Origin: Argyresthia goedartella | Taxonomy: Eukaryota; Arthropoda; Insecta; Lepidoptera; Argyresthiidae | DNA length: 64,000 nt | Assembly (NCBI GenBank): GCA_949825045.1 | Contig: OX463807.1 | Coordinates: forward strand, 11,061,501 to 11,125,500 | Reading direction: 5' to 3' | Shown here: positions 42,598-57,500 of the stretch, one piece after another | Layout of the letters: the number at the start of each line of letters is the position of its first letter | Numbering within the stretch: the first letter of the stretch is position 1 | The notes under the pieces: generated by a model | What the model was told of the DNA's origin: nothing | Seen by the model: only the letters and a program-made list of their open reading frames with translations | Databases searched by the model: none | Position numbers and translations under genes: made by a program

Positions 42598-45500
42598 GTT
42601 TGAGACTTTTATCTCTACATCTACTCAGTTGATCAACAGTTAGTCATTAGTTATATAAATACATAGGAATCGTACGATTTTCAGCCGCTTCTGATGCACC
42701 ACGCTTGAATCGAAGGGAGCAGCAGGAAGTATGTTTCGTTTCTAGAATATTGTGACAAAGCCGTATAAGCCAGTGGGCCATCAACAGATAATCAGCGGAT
42801 CGTATCGCATCAGCTGATTGTTTCCTTCTGCACTGCACTAACTCGTTGTTTGCAACCGTAACGAACGATTCAGTTATGTCTTGTGAGAATTTACGGTTCT
42901 GTTAGATCATTTCACTGTGTTTAAACTTAACATGTGAGGGAGTAATTATACACTTGTCAGTATCAATCAATGTCCTAGGATCTTCACCAAGAACATTGGT
43001 CACATAAGCAACAAGAGGGCCAACGAACGAGGAGTACAGGGCAGTTGAAGCGGTCGCTGTAGCTGAAATCGGTAGGACATTATCATCATCAATGCAAGAT
43101 GTTTAGTACTATAAAAATATAAATTTGAGGTTCGCTACGAATGCTCACAGTGAGGTCTGCTAGATTAGAAGCGGTCATATATAAAACTGACTGTTACCAC
43201 TCATATAAATCCCACATACATTAAAAATAAACTTGAACCCATCTCTCTACTAGTGTAGCGGCAATCTTCCCAGTCCCATCGCATTCAGTGAGATGCCAAT
43301 TCATACGAGATGATATCGTTAATCAACTTTATTTTCGTCAGGACTTGAGTAGATGCCGTGGTAAAGAACACAACAATGTAGAATTGTAGGCTGATAGATT
43401 GATTGATCTGTATTTTCGGATTTAAACCCTGATTCACTTGTTCCAGCTATGGGTGTGCATGGCGTGCCTGGCGTCCTCTGTATCTGCGCCAGCGCAGCCG
43501 CTTCTACAGATGGACTTGATTGATCTGGCGGCCATCAGCCGCATGACGCCTCAACAGCTGGAGGTGCTGGCTGAGGGGCTGGCTGCGCAGGAGATGATGA
43601 GGTGATTATTCATATTTGGAAGGATGGTTTCATTTCATCCATACAAAGAGTATGTGGCGATTTGATTAAGTTGAGACGCCGGCAATATGAGGCCAATGTT
43701 CGTTCGACATATCGCTATCTCTCCTGCCTGACGCGTACGGGCGCACAGTGGGACGGATTTCGAAATTGCGAACTTACGTTTTTTGTTACAAATCATTATT
43801 TAATTTATGGTAATCGATAGTCCTAATTAAGGCAATCATATGTTCGCAGAGCAGTTTTTGCTGTAAATGTTATAATTTGCGAGACAAATGGATTAAATAA
43901 AAATAATGTATGGACTGATATTTAATTTGCTCTATAATTACCAAATCTTAAAAGTGCTCAAGCTGATTTTTTGTAGGGTTAATCTACGGGTGTTTATGTA
44001 CAACATCAAATATATAACATGGCCCCGGACTTGCGGTTCTCTGGTTAAACGAAGATGAACTTAGAAACTTTTGGCGATATAACCCACTACACAGATAGAG
44101 TTGAATTTAATCTATAATTATTAATAAATGAAGCAAACGCATTATTACTTCTTCTATGTAGTCTTTTTCTCGTGTCTGAAGATTGACATACCGGTGAGCC
44201 ATCTGACAATATAGAAAATCTACCTCATAGTATACATGAAGCTTCCACTTCCTTTACTCTGAGGAAACTATTCGAAGAACTGGGCCCAAGAGAAAAAGAA
44301 GACGTATTCAAACTTTAAGTAATTCCTTGTCTCCAGAAGAACTGTTAAGGTCCACAGTAAAAACGTTAAAGAACAATAGTAATGAAGACGTAAGCAGAAT
44401 TCTGGACTATCTTATTAAACATCCTGAAAATATCCTCAGGGTTCAGTCCAGATTAAATGAAAAAAAATATATAAAGATGAAAAGGCACTCTGTCTGTTAG
44501 TGTTACTTAAACTTTTAAAGTGGCAATACATGCATCACAGGTTAGACTTCAAACAATGGACTACAAGAAAAGAAAATAAAGATATATTAATGACACGTAA
44601 GAGGCAAAATCAAGAATCGTTCCGAAATAAATGCAATTTGCAGATTGACATCGTTTAACAGGACGCTGTTACCACAAATCATGGCAACACGGCTAGAAAG
44701 TTCTGGAGATAGTAAAATAACTGTACGTATTACAGGCATTGAGGAAGATTTAATCAAAATGTTTCATGTTATACTGCAAACAATAGCATGTGGAGAACAT
44801 GTAGATGTTGCTAAATTTTCTCAGTTTTGGCAAGATACATCAGCCTTGTTTGTTAATCTATACCCGTGGTATAATATACCTGCTAGCGTCCATAAGATAC
44901 TTATACAAGGATCACACATAATTGAACATTATGGATTAATGCTCATCGAAAAACTTTCTAAAGAAATTCCTGAAGCGAGAAACAAATAATTTGTAAAATA
45001 TGGAGGGGGACAATCCAAAAAAGTAAGAAGGTATGCGTCAAATGAGGACATACTGCATAATCTCCTTTTGTCTTCGGACCCTGTGGATTATATATGTGGT
45101 GTTATACACCCGTAGATTTAGCCTAAAGATATCAGTTTGAGCACTTTTAAGACTTGGTACTTAAAGAGCAAATTAGATATCGTGCATACATTATTTTTAT
45201 AAAATAAAATTTTCTCGCAAATTGCCATAAATAAAATAATGATATTTAACAAAAACTCGTTAGTCCGCAATCTCGAAATCCGTCCCACTGTGCGCAAGTT
45301 ATTATGGTATTAAGTTTGTATGTAAATTTCATTGTTCGCCTGCTTCTTAAGTAATTCTTCAAAATTTATTGAAGTGCGTGCCTTTGCAAACACAGAATTA
45401 TTTGTATTATTTTCATTCTAAATATCATGAATTTGTATGAACAATTAATGTATGTAATTAATGTAATGTAACTATTAAAAGCTCGAAATGTCATCATGAA

Positions 45501-48500
45501 TAAATTTAGAAGATAATTGAATGGCTAGGATTTAATTGATTTACTGACAGTCTCATAAGAAAATATTGACAAAGGTATTCGTTTCAATATGAATGAACAT
45601 GTTGTAGAATAAATTGAGGAGCTTCTTGTGTAGGTATTGCAGTTTAATCGTTGGTTTGTCTTGGCCAATCAATGCATTTTAGATAAGACTATAAAAAAGC
45701 TCTTTTAGGTCGATTAACAAGATTATGCCTTGTCACTTGATGTTTCTTAACTAAATATTGCAACCAACTGTAATAAATTCAGTATAATTAAATTAGTAAG
45801 ACTAATAAATACTGATAGGTCGTTGACGTCTTTATGTGCCTCTTACGTGTGTGGACCTAAATAATTTATAGTAGTTTATGTGACTGATACATAATGGAGA
45901 GTGGGTTTATGATACTCGCCTTCTGCTCGTTTCATAAACCCACTCTCGAGTTTTAATGCCTAATTATGTACAGTTACATACACATATCGTAAGCTCTCTT
46001 TGATGTGTTCAGGAACCGCATGTTTGACCGGCATTGTGGCATTGAGTTGTTTAGCTTGTTCTGTAGTACCAACTTCATAGACAAAGTAGGGGCGGCACGC
46101 AGGCGGGCGTCAGTGTTCGAAATTTGAATGTCATAGAATGTAGAAAATTTACACATTATGGTCATAATGTTCAATATTCAGATAAGAAATGAGTTTTTAC
46201 AAAGTAGTTTAACATTATGCTGATCGTAACGTGCAGTTTTTGGACGCAGTAAGGAGGGTTTATGATACGTTTGTAGAGAAAGTCATAAAAGTTATATAAA
46301 GTGGAGCCATTGTAAAGGTAGCATTTGAAGTTCATCAAATTACTATTTTTAATATAATAATATAATTATTAATATTTTATTTGTTCTTTTCAAAGTTAAT
46401 GCAGCTGCATTATCGCTTAACTTTTTCAGTTTTATATACACTTAAATAAATAAATTTATTGTAATAATGACATAATAACGCACTTTTACAATTAACTTTG
46501 ACCAATTATTACTATGTTTAGAATGGTATATAAAACTTTCTAAACATAATAAAGAACTGTTCTTCTAAAAAGCTGAACACCGATAAAAGCTCTATGCCTT
46601 CTGTTGACAGATACCAAATGCTACTTCTAAGAATGGCAATACTTTAGTGTGTGGTATTGAATAAGCAAGACTCAAGAAAAGTCTCCGTTGACGCCATGGC
46701 CAACCTTTTTGGTGTGTTCTACTATTTTTTTCCTCTTAAACTGTACTTTACTTTTTAGGACAAAGAGGTCATCAATTCAGGCAGTAGCATCTGCATCAAA
46801 GGCCTCCTCAGGTTTAGCTTCAAAGGTCGGTTTCCTGGGTCAGGCCTCAGCGGGGGCCGTGTCACTTATCTCTTCGGCCTCCAGCAAGTCGGGACATGAT
46901 GATCATCCTGGTTATTCCTATGAACCGGTGAGTCTGAGTATTGATGACACAGAGCAATATTGATGATACGGTGGTGGTGAGGATACTTATCTTAGACGTG
47001 ATTATTTAATACAGACTAGTGGACTGTGGACTTATGATAATTCAAGTAGTATGAGAGTGAGTGTGTTTATTTTAAAACACACTTCATAAGCCTTCTAACC
47101 AGTAAAATAAATACACCAAGATGTCAAAGAGTAAACATAGTTTTGGAAATACTTAGATCACACAAGAAACTCCTTCGGCGTTGACTTTTAGCTCTTTGGC
47201 TTTGATTTGAATATGAATAAAATTACTTATGTCAAGAGTACTTGAGAATGGCACCTAATCTCAGTTCATTGCAGATGGAGCGGTGTAGTTGGTTGGAGTC
47301 TGTTTATCTGTCAATGTTGTCAATGTCGCAGTTGGTTGGTTAAATCAGACACTTAAATAACTACGTTTTATCAAGTCATTTTGATTTAAATAAAACATCG
47401 TTGAAAACGTTTTACAATCTGTCTTACCGAAAGCCGGCGTTGGAAAACAAGATGGCGTTACGTCAAAAGCTGATTTAAATAGCTTATATCAGAACAACAC
47501 ATTGCGGTAGCTTAGGTGAAGGGTAAAGGGGATTAGCGAAGCGAAACCCCCTTTATCTTTCGTGATAGGTTGAACGTGTAAGAACAACAAAAAATACTTA
47601 AAACATAAACTTAAGTACACATAAAAAATATTTATATTGTATATGTCTTGTTGCCTATAGGAACGTTTAGAGAACTCGTAAAACGTTTCGTTCACTCACT
47701 TGTCTGACGGAATTTTAGTGACTTGGTTAAACGTCGGTATTTAATTAACTGGCTAGAGAGTTAGTTAAGTGTCTGATTTAACCAACTAACTGCGACGACT
47801 ATATACAAATTACTTCTTCCTAAAATATATGACGTGTAAACCTCTTTCGAGGTTGATTTTGCTAGTGTCAAGTGTATTTTAGAGATCAAGTAACGTGTTT
47901 TTGAACCTATCCTCAGATGAATAAAACTCTTTGTTCCAACTACGCCAGCACCACCAAGTGGGAACAAATGCGGGCTTAGGTGCTATTGAAAATCCAAACT
48001 CCGTTCAGTTATTTTACCTCTGACATGTGTAATCAAAACACACGACGGGACAGAGCTATGCGTCAAACTACTTTCCTTTTCTAATCGAAATAATTAAAGA
48101 GGAGGAGATCAACGCACAGCTCATGGGATGGCACTATTTTAGTTATGTAGTCGATTTTGATATTAGAAAAAAGGTACAGGAGCATATTAATGTTGGATAT
48201 GATCACCTTACTAATCTTTTATTTATCATATTCAATATCAAATGAACCTATGCTATCATCCCCAGAAAAACTTAAGGATTCTTCGTCACTGGTGTATCTG
48301 ACTTCTGTGATAAAATCTTCCATCTCTTATTCTAATTTGTTATCCTTCATTCTTTGTGTTATAGTTTCTTAACAAGATTTTCTAAACTATTCAATGTTAC
48401 AATTTTTCAGTTCTTTTCTCGTGCGTGATAATTGATCTTTGGTTTTTCCTTTTCGACATGATGAAGAGGCAACTGATGCCATTTTAATACACCCATATAA

Positions 48501-51500
48501 AGCCTTATTCTAGAGGCTATAATTTGCTCCCACGTTTAGCCTGTAATTCCATACTAACCTTTCATCTAACCTTTTACTAGTTTTTAATTTAATACCTATA
48601 CTGTGCTTTCGTCATTAACTCTTACGGTTTGATTTACATGACAACAGCATGAGGCCAAAGTGGACTTCTGGGGCCTCAAGAAGTCTATCCTCTACACTCT
48701 CTTCCAAGCAGTAAAGGCTATAACCGGAGGCGTCACGATTCTCAAGGGACAACTCATCAAGGGAGGCGGTGCCCTGGCGTCTACCTTTGGGAAGGTCATA
48801 TCGGTGAAGGGGGAGGCTGTCAGCAATCTTGGCAAGAAGATTGTTAGCTCAGCTGCCTTGAGTACGAAGCAACATCATCACTGTAAGTGACACTGTAATG
48901 CTCAAATGCTTTATTTTTGTGTATTTATGGCATGGTTAACAATATTATAAGGTAATGTACAGATGTAGTGAATAATCCTTTCCTTTCGTATTTTCTCGGA
49001 AATGTTCGTTTTTGTCTTACTACTTTGATACATTTGACATTGATAAATAAAGTATGCGATTTATTTGATACCTACACGTAATTTAATAATACAGTAATTC
49101 ATAGACACATCGGCACCATTCGGGTGTTATCGTTGTTCCGAGTTTTGCCGATAGGAAAGGATTATTCACTACATCTGTACCTGTTGCATAAAAGTTGCGT
49201 ATAGAGTATATCCAGTGATTTTCATTAAATTGAAGGCCTGTTCAACTCGAAAAAATGTTCGTGATATGATATTGCGTGGTCAGCATTCGCTCGCATTCTA
49301 CATCATTAATTCATTACGCTTTCGGGTGCTGTTATAGTAGTTTATGTGACTGATGTGAAGATAAACTAGTGTAAGTAACTGTACATAATTAGGCGTTAAA
49401 ACTCTCGAGTGATTCTCGCCTTCTTCGGTTCGTTTCATTCACTCGTGGTCAGCATTCGCTCGCATTCTACATCATTAATTCATTACGCTTTCGGGTGCTG
49501 TTATAGTAGTTTATGTGACTGATGTGAAGATAAACTAGTGTGAGTAACTGTACATAATTAGGCGTTAAAACTCTCGAGTGATTCTCGCCTCGTCGGAGTT
49601 CGAAATTTGAATGTCATAATATGTCGAAATATTGATACATTATGGTTACAATATTCAGAAAGTTATAATCATTATGCAAGTCGTAATGTGCGGTTTTTGG
49701 ACGCAGTAAAGAGGGTTTATGATACTTGTGTAGATAATAATTATTACGTGCATTATACGGGTACCGCCAAACGATATAAGTAATTAATAATAACACTAAC
49801 TCAGCCTATTTTCCAGTTAGTTAAACCGAGTTACAACTATCTTTAAAATAGTTTACTATAACTGGAATTTTACCAGGTCTACTTTATATATAACTACTAA
49901 CTTAACCAGTACCTAAATATGTATTTGAGTTCTTATGTGCAAATACATATTACCGGAATGTTACGATAAAATATCTAAGGTTGCTGTAAATCATTTATTA
50001 TATTATTATTTTCTTCTCTTCACTTCTTTCGCACGCCTTTGCATGTCTGTGGATGTTAGGATGGTAGCCTTCTATTCTGTTTTAGATTTACGCCATCTCA
50101 ATCAAGCTTCAAACTTCACTTTTTTTTATTCAAAATAGATTATTACGAACACTTCTTGAATGTCACTTGAATCTATATAATGCAAGAAAAACTACTACCG
50201 CTTCGGAAAGTGTTATGGCAGCGGGGAAGAAGCGGCGCAAGAAACTCGTACACTGCAACACGGACTACTTTTCTTCTATGTTTCTTTTTTTTTTTCAAAA
50301 ATAGGACTTGTGTTACGATCGTTTGCGTGGTATTGTGCTGCGATGGAAAATCAGACCTCCATACCTCTTTTTCATTAATGTAGTCATCCTATAATATGCT
50401 CTAATATAATGCTTTTTAACAATGATACTTCATTCTATCCACCCACACAAATATCTATCGTAATCTATATTACAATACCCATTATAAATGTATTATTCAT
50501 ATTGTATCATACATTAATAGTAATTATCACATAACTACATTAATTACGTTATAAATTCATAATATTACATAGAAATACATAAATAAAAACGAATAAATGC
50601 TGCTGATCTTTGTCATTCTCATTAGCACTAGAACATATAATTGTTATGATGTATAGTAAAACCTAATGCAGACAACATTCAACATTTAATAACTAACATT
50701 AAGTTACTTGTTATGTAAAACATACATAGGCAACAATAGGGTATGGCTACTTTCATAGGGACAGCTTACTGCAAAAAACTTTAGAGAGATATTGTTGCTC
50801 TTCCGTAATACAGTATTTTACTAGTAAGGAGAGCCTTCATGTGTTTTCTTCAAGAAGCATGTAACAAAAGATTATTAATGACTTAGCATTCCCATGTGCC
50901 GTGTAATGTATTGTCAAAATAATTTTAGTAAACTTTTTTTGAAGAAATAAACCATTTTCATTTCCATACATGGTAAGTTCTCAACCTTCAGTTTCATTAT
51001 TCGCGCATTGAAGTAATTCGGAATGCTATATACCAACACCATCACCCATCTTTGTCATTGTATTAGCAATGTGTTAATTACGAGTATAAATAGGGGAATC
51101 AGAGCCGAGTTGTACAGCTAATCACCCATATTCAGACATTCCAGCCGCTAACCAGAATATACTGACTAAGTATTTGACTAATAGAGTGAGTTTAATAAGC
51201 CCACCATCACCCACCGCCTAGAATCATGTCCAATAAACATGTCTTCAGCATTAATAATATTCATGCATATTCTCTCCAACCCTGAATGTTCATACAAACA
51301 GTAAACTCAGTCACTTCACCGCATTCCAGCGCCGCCGGTGTACGGCCCGCCAGCTCACATCGACTACCCGCCGACTGGGTACAGCGCTCCTACCGCGCCT
51401 GCGCACTACCAGCACACCGCGCCGTCCGCTCCCGCGCCGACAGGGTTCGCCGCGCACAAGTACCCATCGCATTTGGACGGTAAGCTCACGTCACGATGAT

Positions 51501-54500
51501 TGATTGGAAGCCTGAATGCAGCGAGAGATTTACGAAATAGCTCAGCTCAACTATCAAGATTGAAAGAGGGATCAAATGATCTATATCCAGAGATATAGGA
51601 TTTAACAGAATCACTCGAAACTCACTGATGAAATCGATTTTATCAGGTTACCCTTATTTTTTACATCTCCATACGGAATGGTTTTCTGCATCTGTTTAAT
51701 CCTGTAACAGAAGCGGACGTATGGAATCTCATAAACTAAGCTTGAGTTTATTTGATAACAAACGCAACAATAGGTTTCAATACAATTACATAAAAGCGAT
51801 GACCCAAAAAGTAAGAGGTGATGTAACAGAAACAAGAGAAGATGATACAAATGTTGAAAGAACACATGCTTAAAATAAGATCATAAACAATCACTCAGAT
51901 AACAACATAGTTAGCGACGAGTACCAAAATAATACGGTAAACCGAGACAATAGTAACTACTTGAATAACACAATAAGTGTTATAATAATCATGCTGTGAC
52001 AAATTGGGAGCTTTGGGAGTTTGGTTGTTAACCGACCGGTTGGTGTAACATCTCTATTGGAATTTAGTTATATTGCAGATGTATTGCAATTGTAAGATTA
52101 AAATTATTATTTTTAACGTCTATGAGACTCGATGTTAGTAATGCTTTCAGCACGTGTAATAACAATATTTCAATTGAAAGATAACTAAGATCATTACACT
52201 AATGGTTCACCCACGAAATCGGAACATATCATCGAAATAATCATAATTTTGCTCAGCATGGTAATTTAACTAGATCGTTGTAACACTTAAAAACTAAAGC
52301 AGGACACATTAAAAGACCCGGGTTATTTCGAAAGAACACAAGATGTAACAAGTCTGTTGGTAGATTGGATTTCCTTAACCGTAAAAACCACACTAACATA
52401 TATTAATGCTAAATCTCATTCTCATTGCATACATTTGATCAATACAAAATTATGCAAGATGTAAAGCAAGTTCAAAGATCTTCATGGGAATGTTTCCTAT
52501 AACCTCAACATAACGAGGGCGGAAGTAGACAATCTTATGCAACGCTGGATCCAATTTCATTTATATTATTGTATAATAGATGGAGATGTATATAATCGAG
52601 GTTAAATATCGGTTAAGTTATAAATATAAAATTTAATATGAAACTTCAAATTCTATTCAGTAACTTGCAATCACATTAATACGTTGAAATGCCTGATTTG
52701 ATCCTTCGGGTTTACATTACAAGCCGTCATAAATCTAAGCAATCTAAGCAATAAAATGTGTTTATTGCTTAGATTGCTATCCACTATATGTAGGTATTTG
52801 AATTAATTTGAAGATGATCATGACGAGAATTAATTATTGTGGTTTCAATAACAATGTGTCCAATGGACATTGTCTAAATGAACCTGTGGTGATTCACAAT
52901 CACTAAAGAAGACATTACACAATGTGTTTCGTCATACCCTTGTTTTGAGTTACCCTTGCGGTAAGTGAGGCGCAAATATTCAGCACATAGTATATCTTTA
53001 CAAACAAGTAACAATTTCCCTCAAGCATTTGTAGGTAGGGTAGAAAGGAAGTATGCGTTATTTCCAATGTTAAAAGTTATCTTAAAACTAAGATAAACGT
53101 TAATGATATATTATAATAACTCTTGTATCTTTCCCTGATGGTAACGATGCCCTTCTTCCTATAATATCGTTGGCCAGATTAGATTTTGCCAGACGTTAGA
53201 TCTCCTCCTGTCCGTATGCGTATTTTGTATTCCATCCAACTTAAAAACAGATGACATTTATTTAATTTATATTTTGATTTATGTTGAGTTTTCTAGCTGA
53301 ATACACTTGTCAAGTTAAATTTCTAATACACGAATGTGTTTTAATTTGTTATGTAAAACTTTCCAACGGCTTATGAGGTACGAGTATCTATTGGCTGTCC
53401 ACTAATGATTTTCAGAATATCTAGCTGTGTCATCGGTGAAAAAACTCAAGCTTGATGTACCGCCACCTCCTGAGCCACCAGCTGAATTGTACCAAGCTTA
53501 TTACAACCTTATAGATTCAGTGTTATGGTAAGAACACACTGGACGCCGTTGGAAGACTTTGGCACGGACGCACAGCCGACCACTCAAAGTTTAACGGAAT
53601 CTCAAAGTCATGCTGTCACTGTCTCTCGCTCGGGAAATGACAGGGCCAGAATGACTTTCAAGCGGTACATTATTTGAGTGCAGTCTGTGCATTCGACCCT
53701 TTGCTCTTCTTTACTCCGTGTAGAGCATGGCCATATGCTTATCTCTTTATTCTCCGGTTGCTAGCTAATATACTGTATTTCTCTTATCGATATTTCGGTT
53801 CCTTACCATTCATTGAATCTATTTTTCTGTAGTTAACAATGGGTAATACGTAGATACAATCTAGCACTAAATCTTTGAGAGCTCTGTTAACTTTTTCTTA
53901 GACATATATTACTGCTAAAGTTATTGATTTCGGAAATATCAATTATTTTTGTCACTTTACCTTTTTTAACTTTTTTCCTCCTTAGTAAGCACCTATAAAT
54001 CCAAATCCTCAATTCTCGTCACATTTACATAAGCCGTGACTTTCGCTTTTAAACGGAAACAGACGTCAGTGACGAAATACCGCAAAGACACAGTGTGACA
54101 CACAAATACATAACTGTGACCGTTTTGAGCACATCCAATAATTTGGTTTGGAAATTGCGCTAAACAGAAATGTTGGAGTCGTCTCGTCATATCAAATGTG
54201 GGTCAGGTCTTATGTTTGCTAATATCCGTGGACGAAGCAAGGTCATAGCATCATACCTATTTGGAATATAAAACCTGATACTATTCGGGGTGTGTATGGT
54301 AGCTGGGCAACCCGATAGCACCTCTAATTTCATATTTAGCTTACTTCTTGTAATACTTTTAGAGGAATAGGATTCAAATATTAAAAAAACTCTTCACTTA
54401 TTTACAGAGGACAAAGTACGTAAATTCAAATCCAGTGCAAAATTGTAAAAATAAATATTATGATTAACAAATTTTGTGATAAATTCTGGAGTATTTTCTA

Positions 54501-57500
54501 TCTAGTAAAAATAATCAAATTTCGTTGATACATTCACGAATGAAAACAGACACTCATGATTAACAAGCTATTATATAGAAATAATTGCTTTAATACTCTG
54601 ATTAAGCGTAAGATAAGATTTTAAATTAGACGATAAATATCGATAGCATGACTCGCTGTGAAAAACTATCACAAGTCTTTACTTAGCGAAGCAATCGGAG
54701 TAATTACTGAATTCATTGCAATATTAGACCCTGCAGCATTCGTTTATTCATCTCAGCTTGCGGTCGTTAACCGCAACTGTATTAATGTAGACTCAAGATC
54801 TGCCGTTTAACCAGCTGTTGCCAGATATCAAACTCACAAACAAGAAGACGAGACTCGATAATAAAAAGTAAAAGTGTGGGAATTAAAAAGATGCACAGCG
54901 GGATTTCTCGGAGAACTATCTGATTTTCCATTTTCAATCTTACTTATGATTCAATGAAAATATTATAAAGTAACTACTCAGTTAAATTTGATTAAACATA
55001 CATTAGTATTAGTAACCAAATAAGTATATTTTTGTCAACTACCTGGCAGTATAGGCTTCGGTTGGAATAATATAAGGTTATTAAAAGGCTTAGGTCGCTA
55101 AGAAAAAATATAAATATGATTATCAAGCCATGATGTCGCCACCTACCGTCGTAATAAATATTTTTTGCATCTCAACAAAAACATTACTGCTGTGTTTCAA
55201 AGGTACTTTAGTAAGGTACCTTTGAAACACAGCAATGGTTTATCCAAAGTCATTTAACTTCATATCAAAACTATAAAAGATGCTATACGATATCGTTTAC
55301 CTTAAAAAACAATGCGTATAGCCTGCACTCAGCCAAAACAGGCATTTAGTCAGTGAAAGTACTCGAGCATTATGTCACGGAACCTGTTGATACTGTTACC
55401 CCAGCCATATTATACTCGTACTAGAGTTGCCACCACCCACCACATCGTACTTTCGATATCGTACTTTGACAAAACACGGAAACTGTGGAGGAATCTGGAA
55501 ATGAAAACAATACCGTTCCTGTTGAGGATACCAAGTACATTAAGATGGGCTAGTTTAAATAATGATTATAATGATGATGATGATTATATCGAAGAAATGT
55601 TGGGTGTAGCCGCACCCTAAAAAAATTATTCCGTTCCGTAATAAGTTGAGCCTTGAGGTTGGACTGAATATAAATCGTTCAAAAACCCAGGCCATGACGA
55701 ACAGCGTGAAACGTATGGTCGAGGTAGATGGGAAGGAAAATACATTATTTCGATGAGTACATTAACTTTGGCTAGATAGCATCCATCGAAAACAGGCAGG
55801 ATATATAAATTAACAGACGCTTTTCTCACGCCTGGAAGATCTTCTGGTCCATGAAGGAGCTAATTAAAGTTAATCTTCCGCTGACCCTCAAGCGCAAGCT
55901 CATCGAGGTTTGAATCCTGCCTATCCTAAACATCCTTCAGTAGTTTAAACTCAAGGTTTGTCAGCGAGCAAAGGAGCGCAGCATTTTATGTATTCGCAGG
56001 ATGGACCGCGTAAGGAATACAACACTGCGCTCCTTAACAAGCATCTCTGGTGTGGATGTACAGAACGCCAAGCTAAAGTGGAATTGCACTGGCTACGTCA
56101 GTCGATGGATAGGCGTAGGGACAGGCCTAAACAGAGATGGCGGGATGACCTCGACACATTTCTGCCGGGATGGCCGGAGGTGGCACAGACCAGGGACGTG
56201 TCGACTCAAAGGGGACTTGGAGATACCAATTAATTGGGAATACCAACAAAAAATAAAATGTGACACGCGGAGACAACGCTAACGTGTATTACAACTACGA
56301 TACCATTTATATTCGTACTTTGTGACGTGATAGACGCTTGGCCAATTCATAATACCAGTATTAATATCACAGACGGTGTTGTGATGTAATTGTATTCCAA
56401 TTAATGTAAGCCTAACCTAGGTGAATCAATAAGGGTGTATAAAGTCACATTGGTACTAAGATCTCATGTAATCCGTTCATCGTATCAACAATCCTGGTAA
56501 TAAACAGATTTACGATCGATCCCTTTCTTTATTAAAAACCGCTAGTTTCTAAACCATTTCACAAGCGATTCAGTTAAGTGCAAACTGATTATTATAATAC
56601 AAAATCAACTAAAACAGGAGGAGGAAGTAGTCTTAAAACTTGGTCTGAAATATTTACAAATTTTCTTGTTTCATCGAAATTCTAGTTACCTTTTTGATTT
56701 TGCCCTTCACTAGGTACTCCGCTCCAATACGGTTTATGTAAGACCACTTTGGTCGACGCCTTCCGAATATTCCATTCACATCCGCAAATCTATCTGTTTG
56801 CCGCAGTATTTTAAAAACGTTGTGACATAATAACTTCGTCTTCAAAGCACCACGCAAATGGTCGTTCCCACAGACCAACATATTTCAAAAGAATCTCAGT
56901 TACTAGATCTTCACTATCTCATGATTATTATATCATGACGCGATCCACCGTAGATCGTTTTTAATACAGAGATTTTAGTTTAAAAAAGCGCCTATTTAAT
57001 GTAAAATCCTTTGTGGAGAAGGGCGCGCGTGCGCTCGTTGATGTTTTTTAATAAACTTTTATTTAACATTCCGCAACAAAAAAAAACAATAACACTATCT
57101 TACATTACACATAACATTATCTTATCCAATTCACCCTTTTCAATGCTATCTTTTCTTGTTTTTGCAGGGTTTTCATTAATCTTTTATAAGTATTAATTGG
57201 CATTCTTCCCTAGAAGGTTCCCTATCCAATGAAACACATATGATAAATGTTATCTACACTGTCTGCAGCGACACTGGCAAGTTCATAATCAAATATGAAC
57301 AAAATCAGTAGTCACTCTGCAGACTTATGTCTGTGGGATACATCATATATGATTCATGGGACTTACAAAGTCATTATGTGACTATCACGCTCGTGGATCA
57401 TATACATATGCGTCACGTATTTTTTACGTCAAATAATCGTCTGTGGGGTTCAAAAAAATATAACATCTGCCTTCTAAATAACTAACAGGAGTCAAATTGA

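Noticed and set aside
56654..56881. 75-codon minus-strand open frame with a basic GRRRPKWSYINRI stretch
   Set aside because: Could be a transposon scrap, but no motif is clear enough to name.
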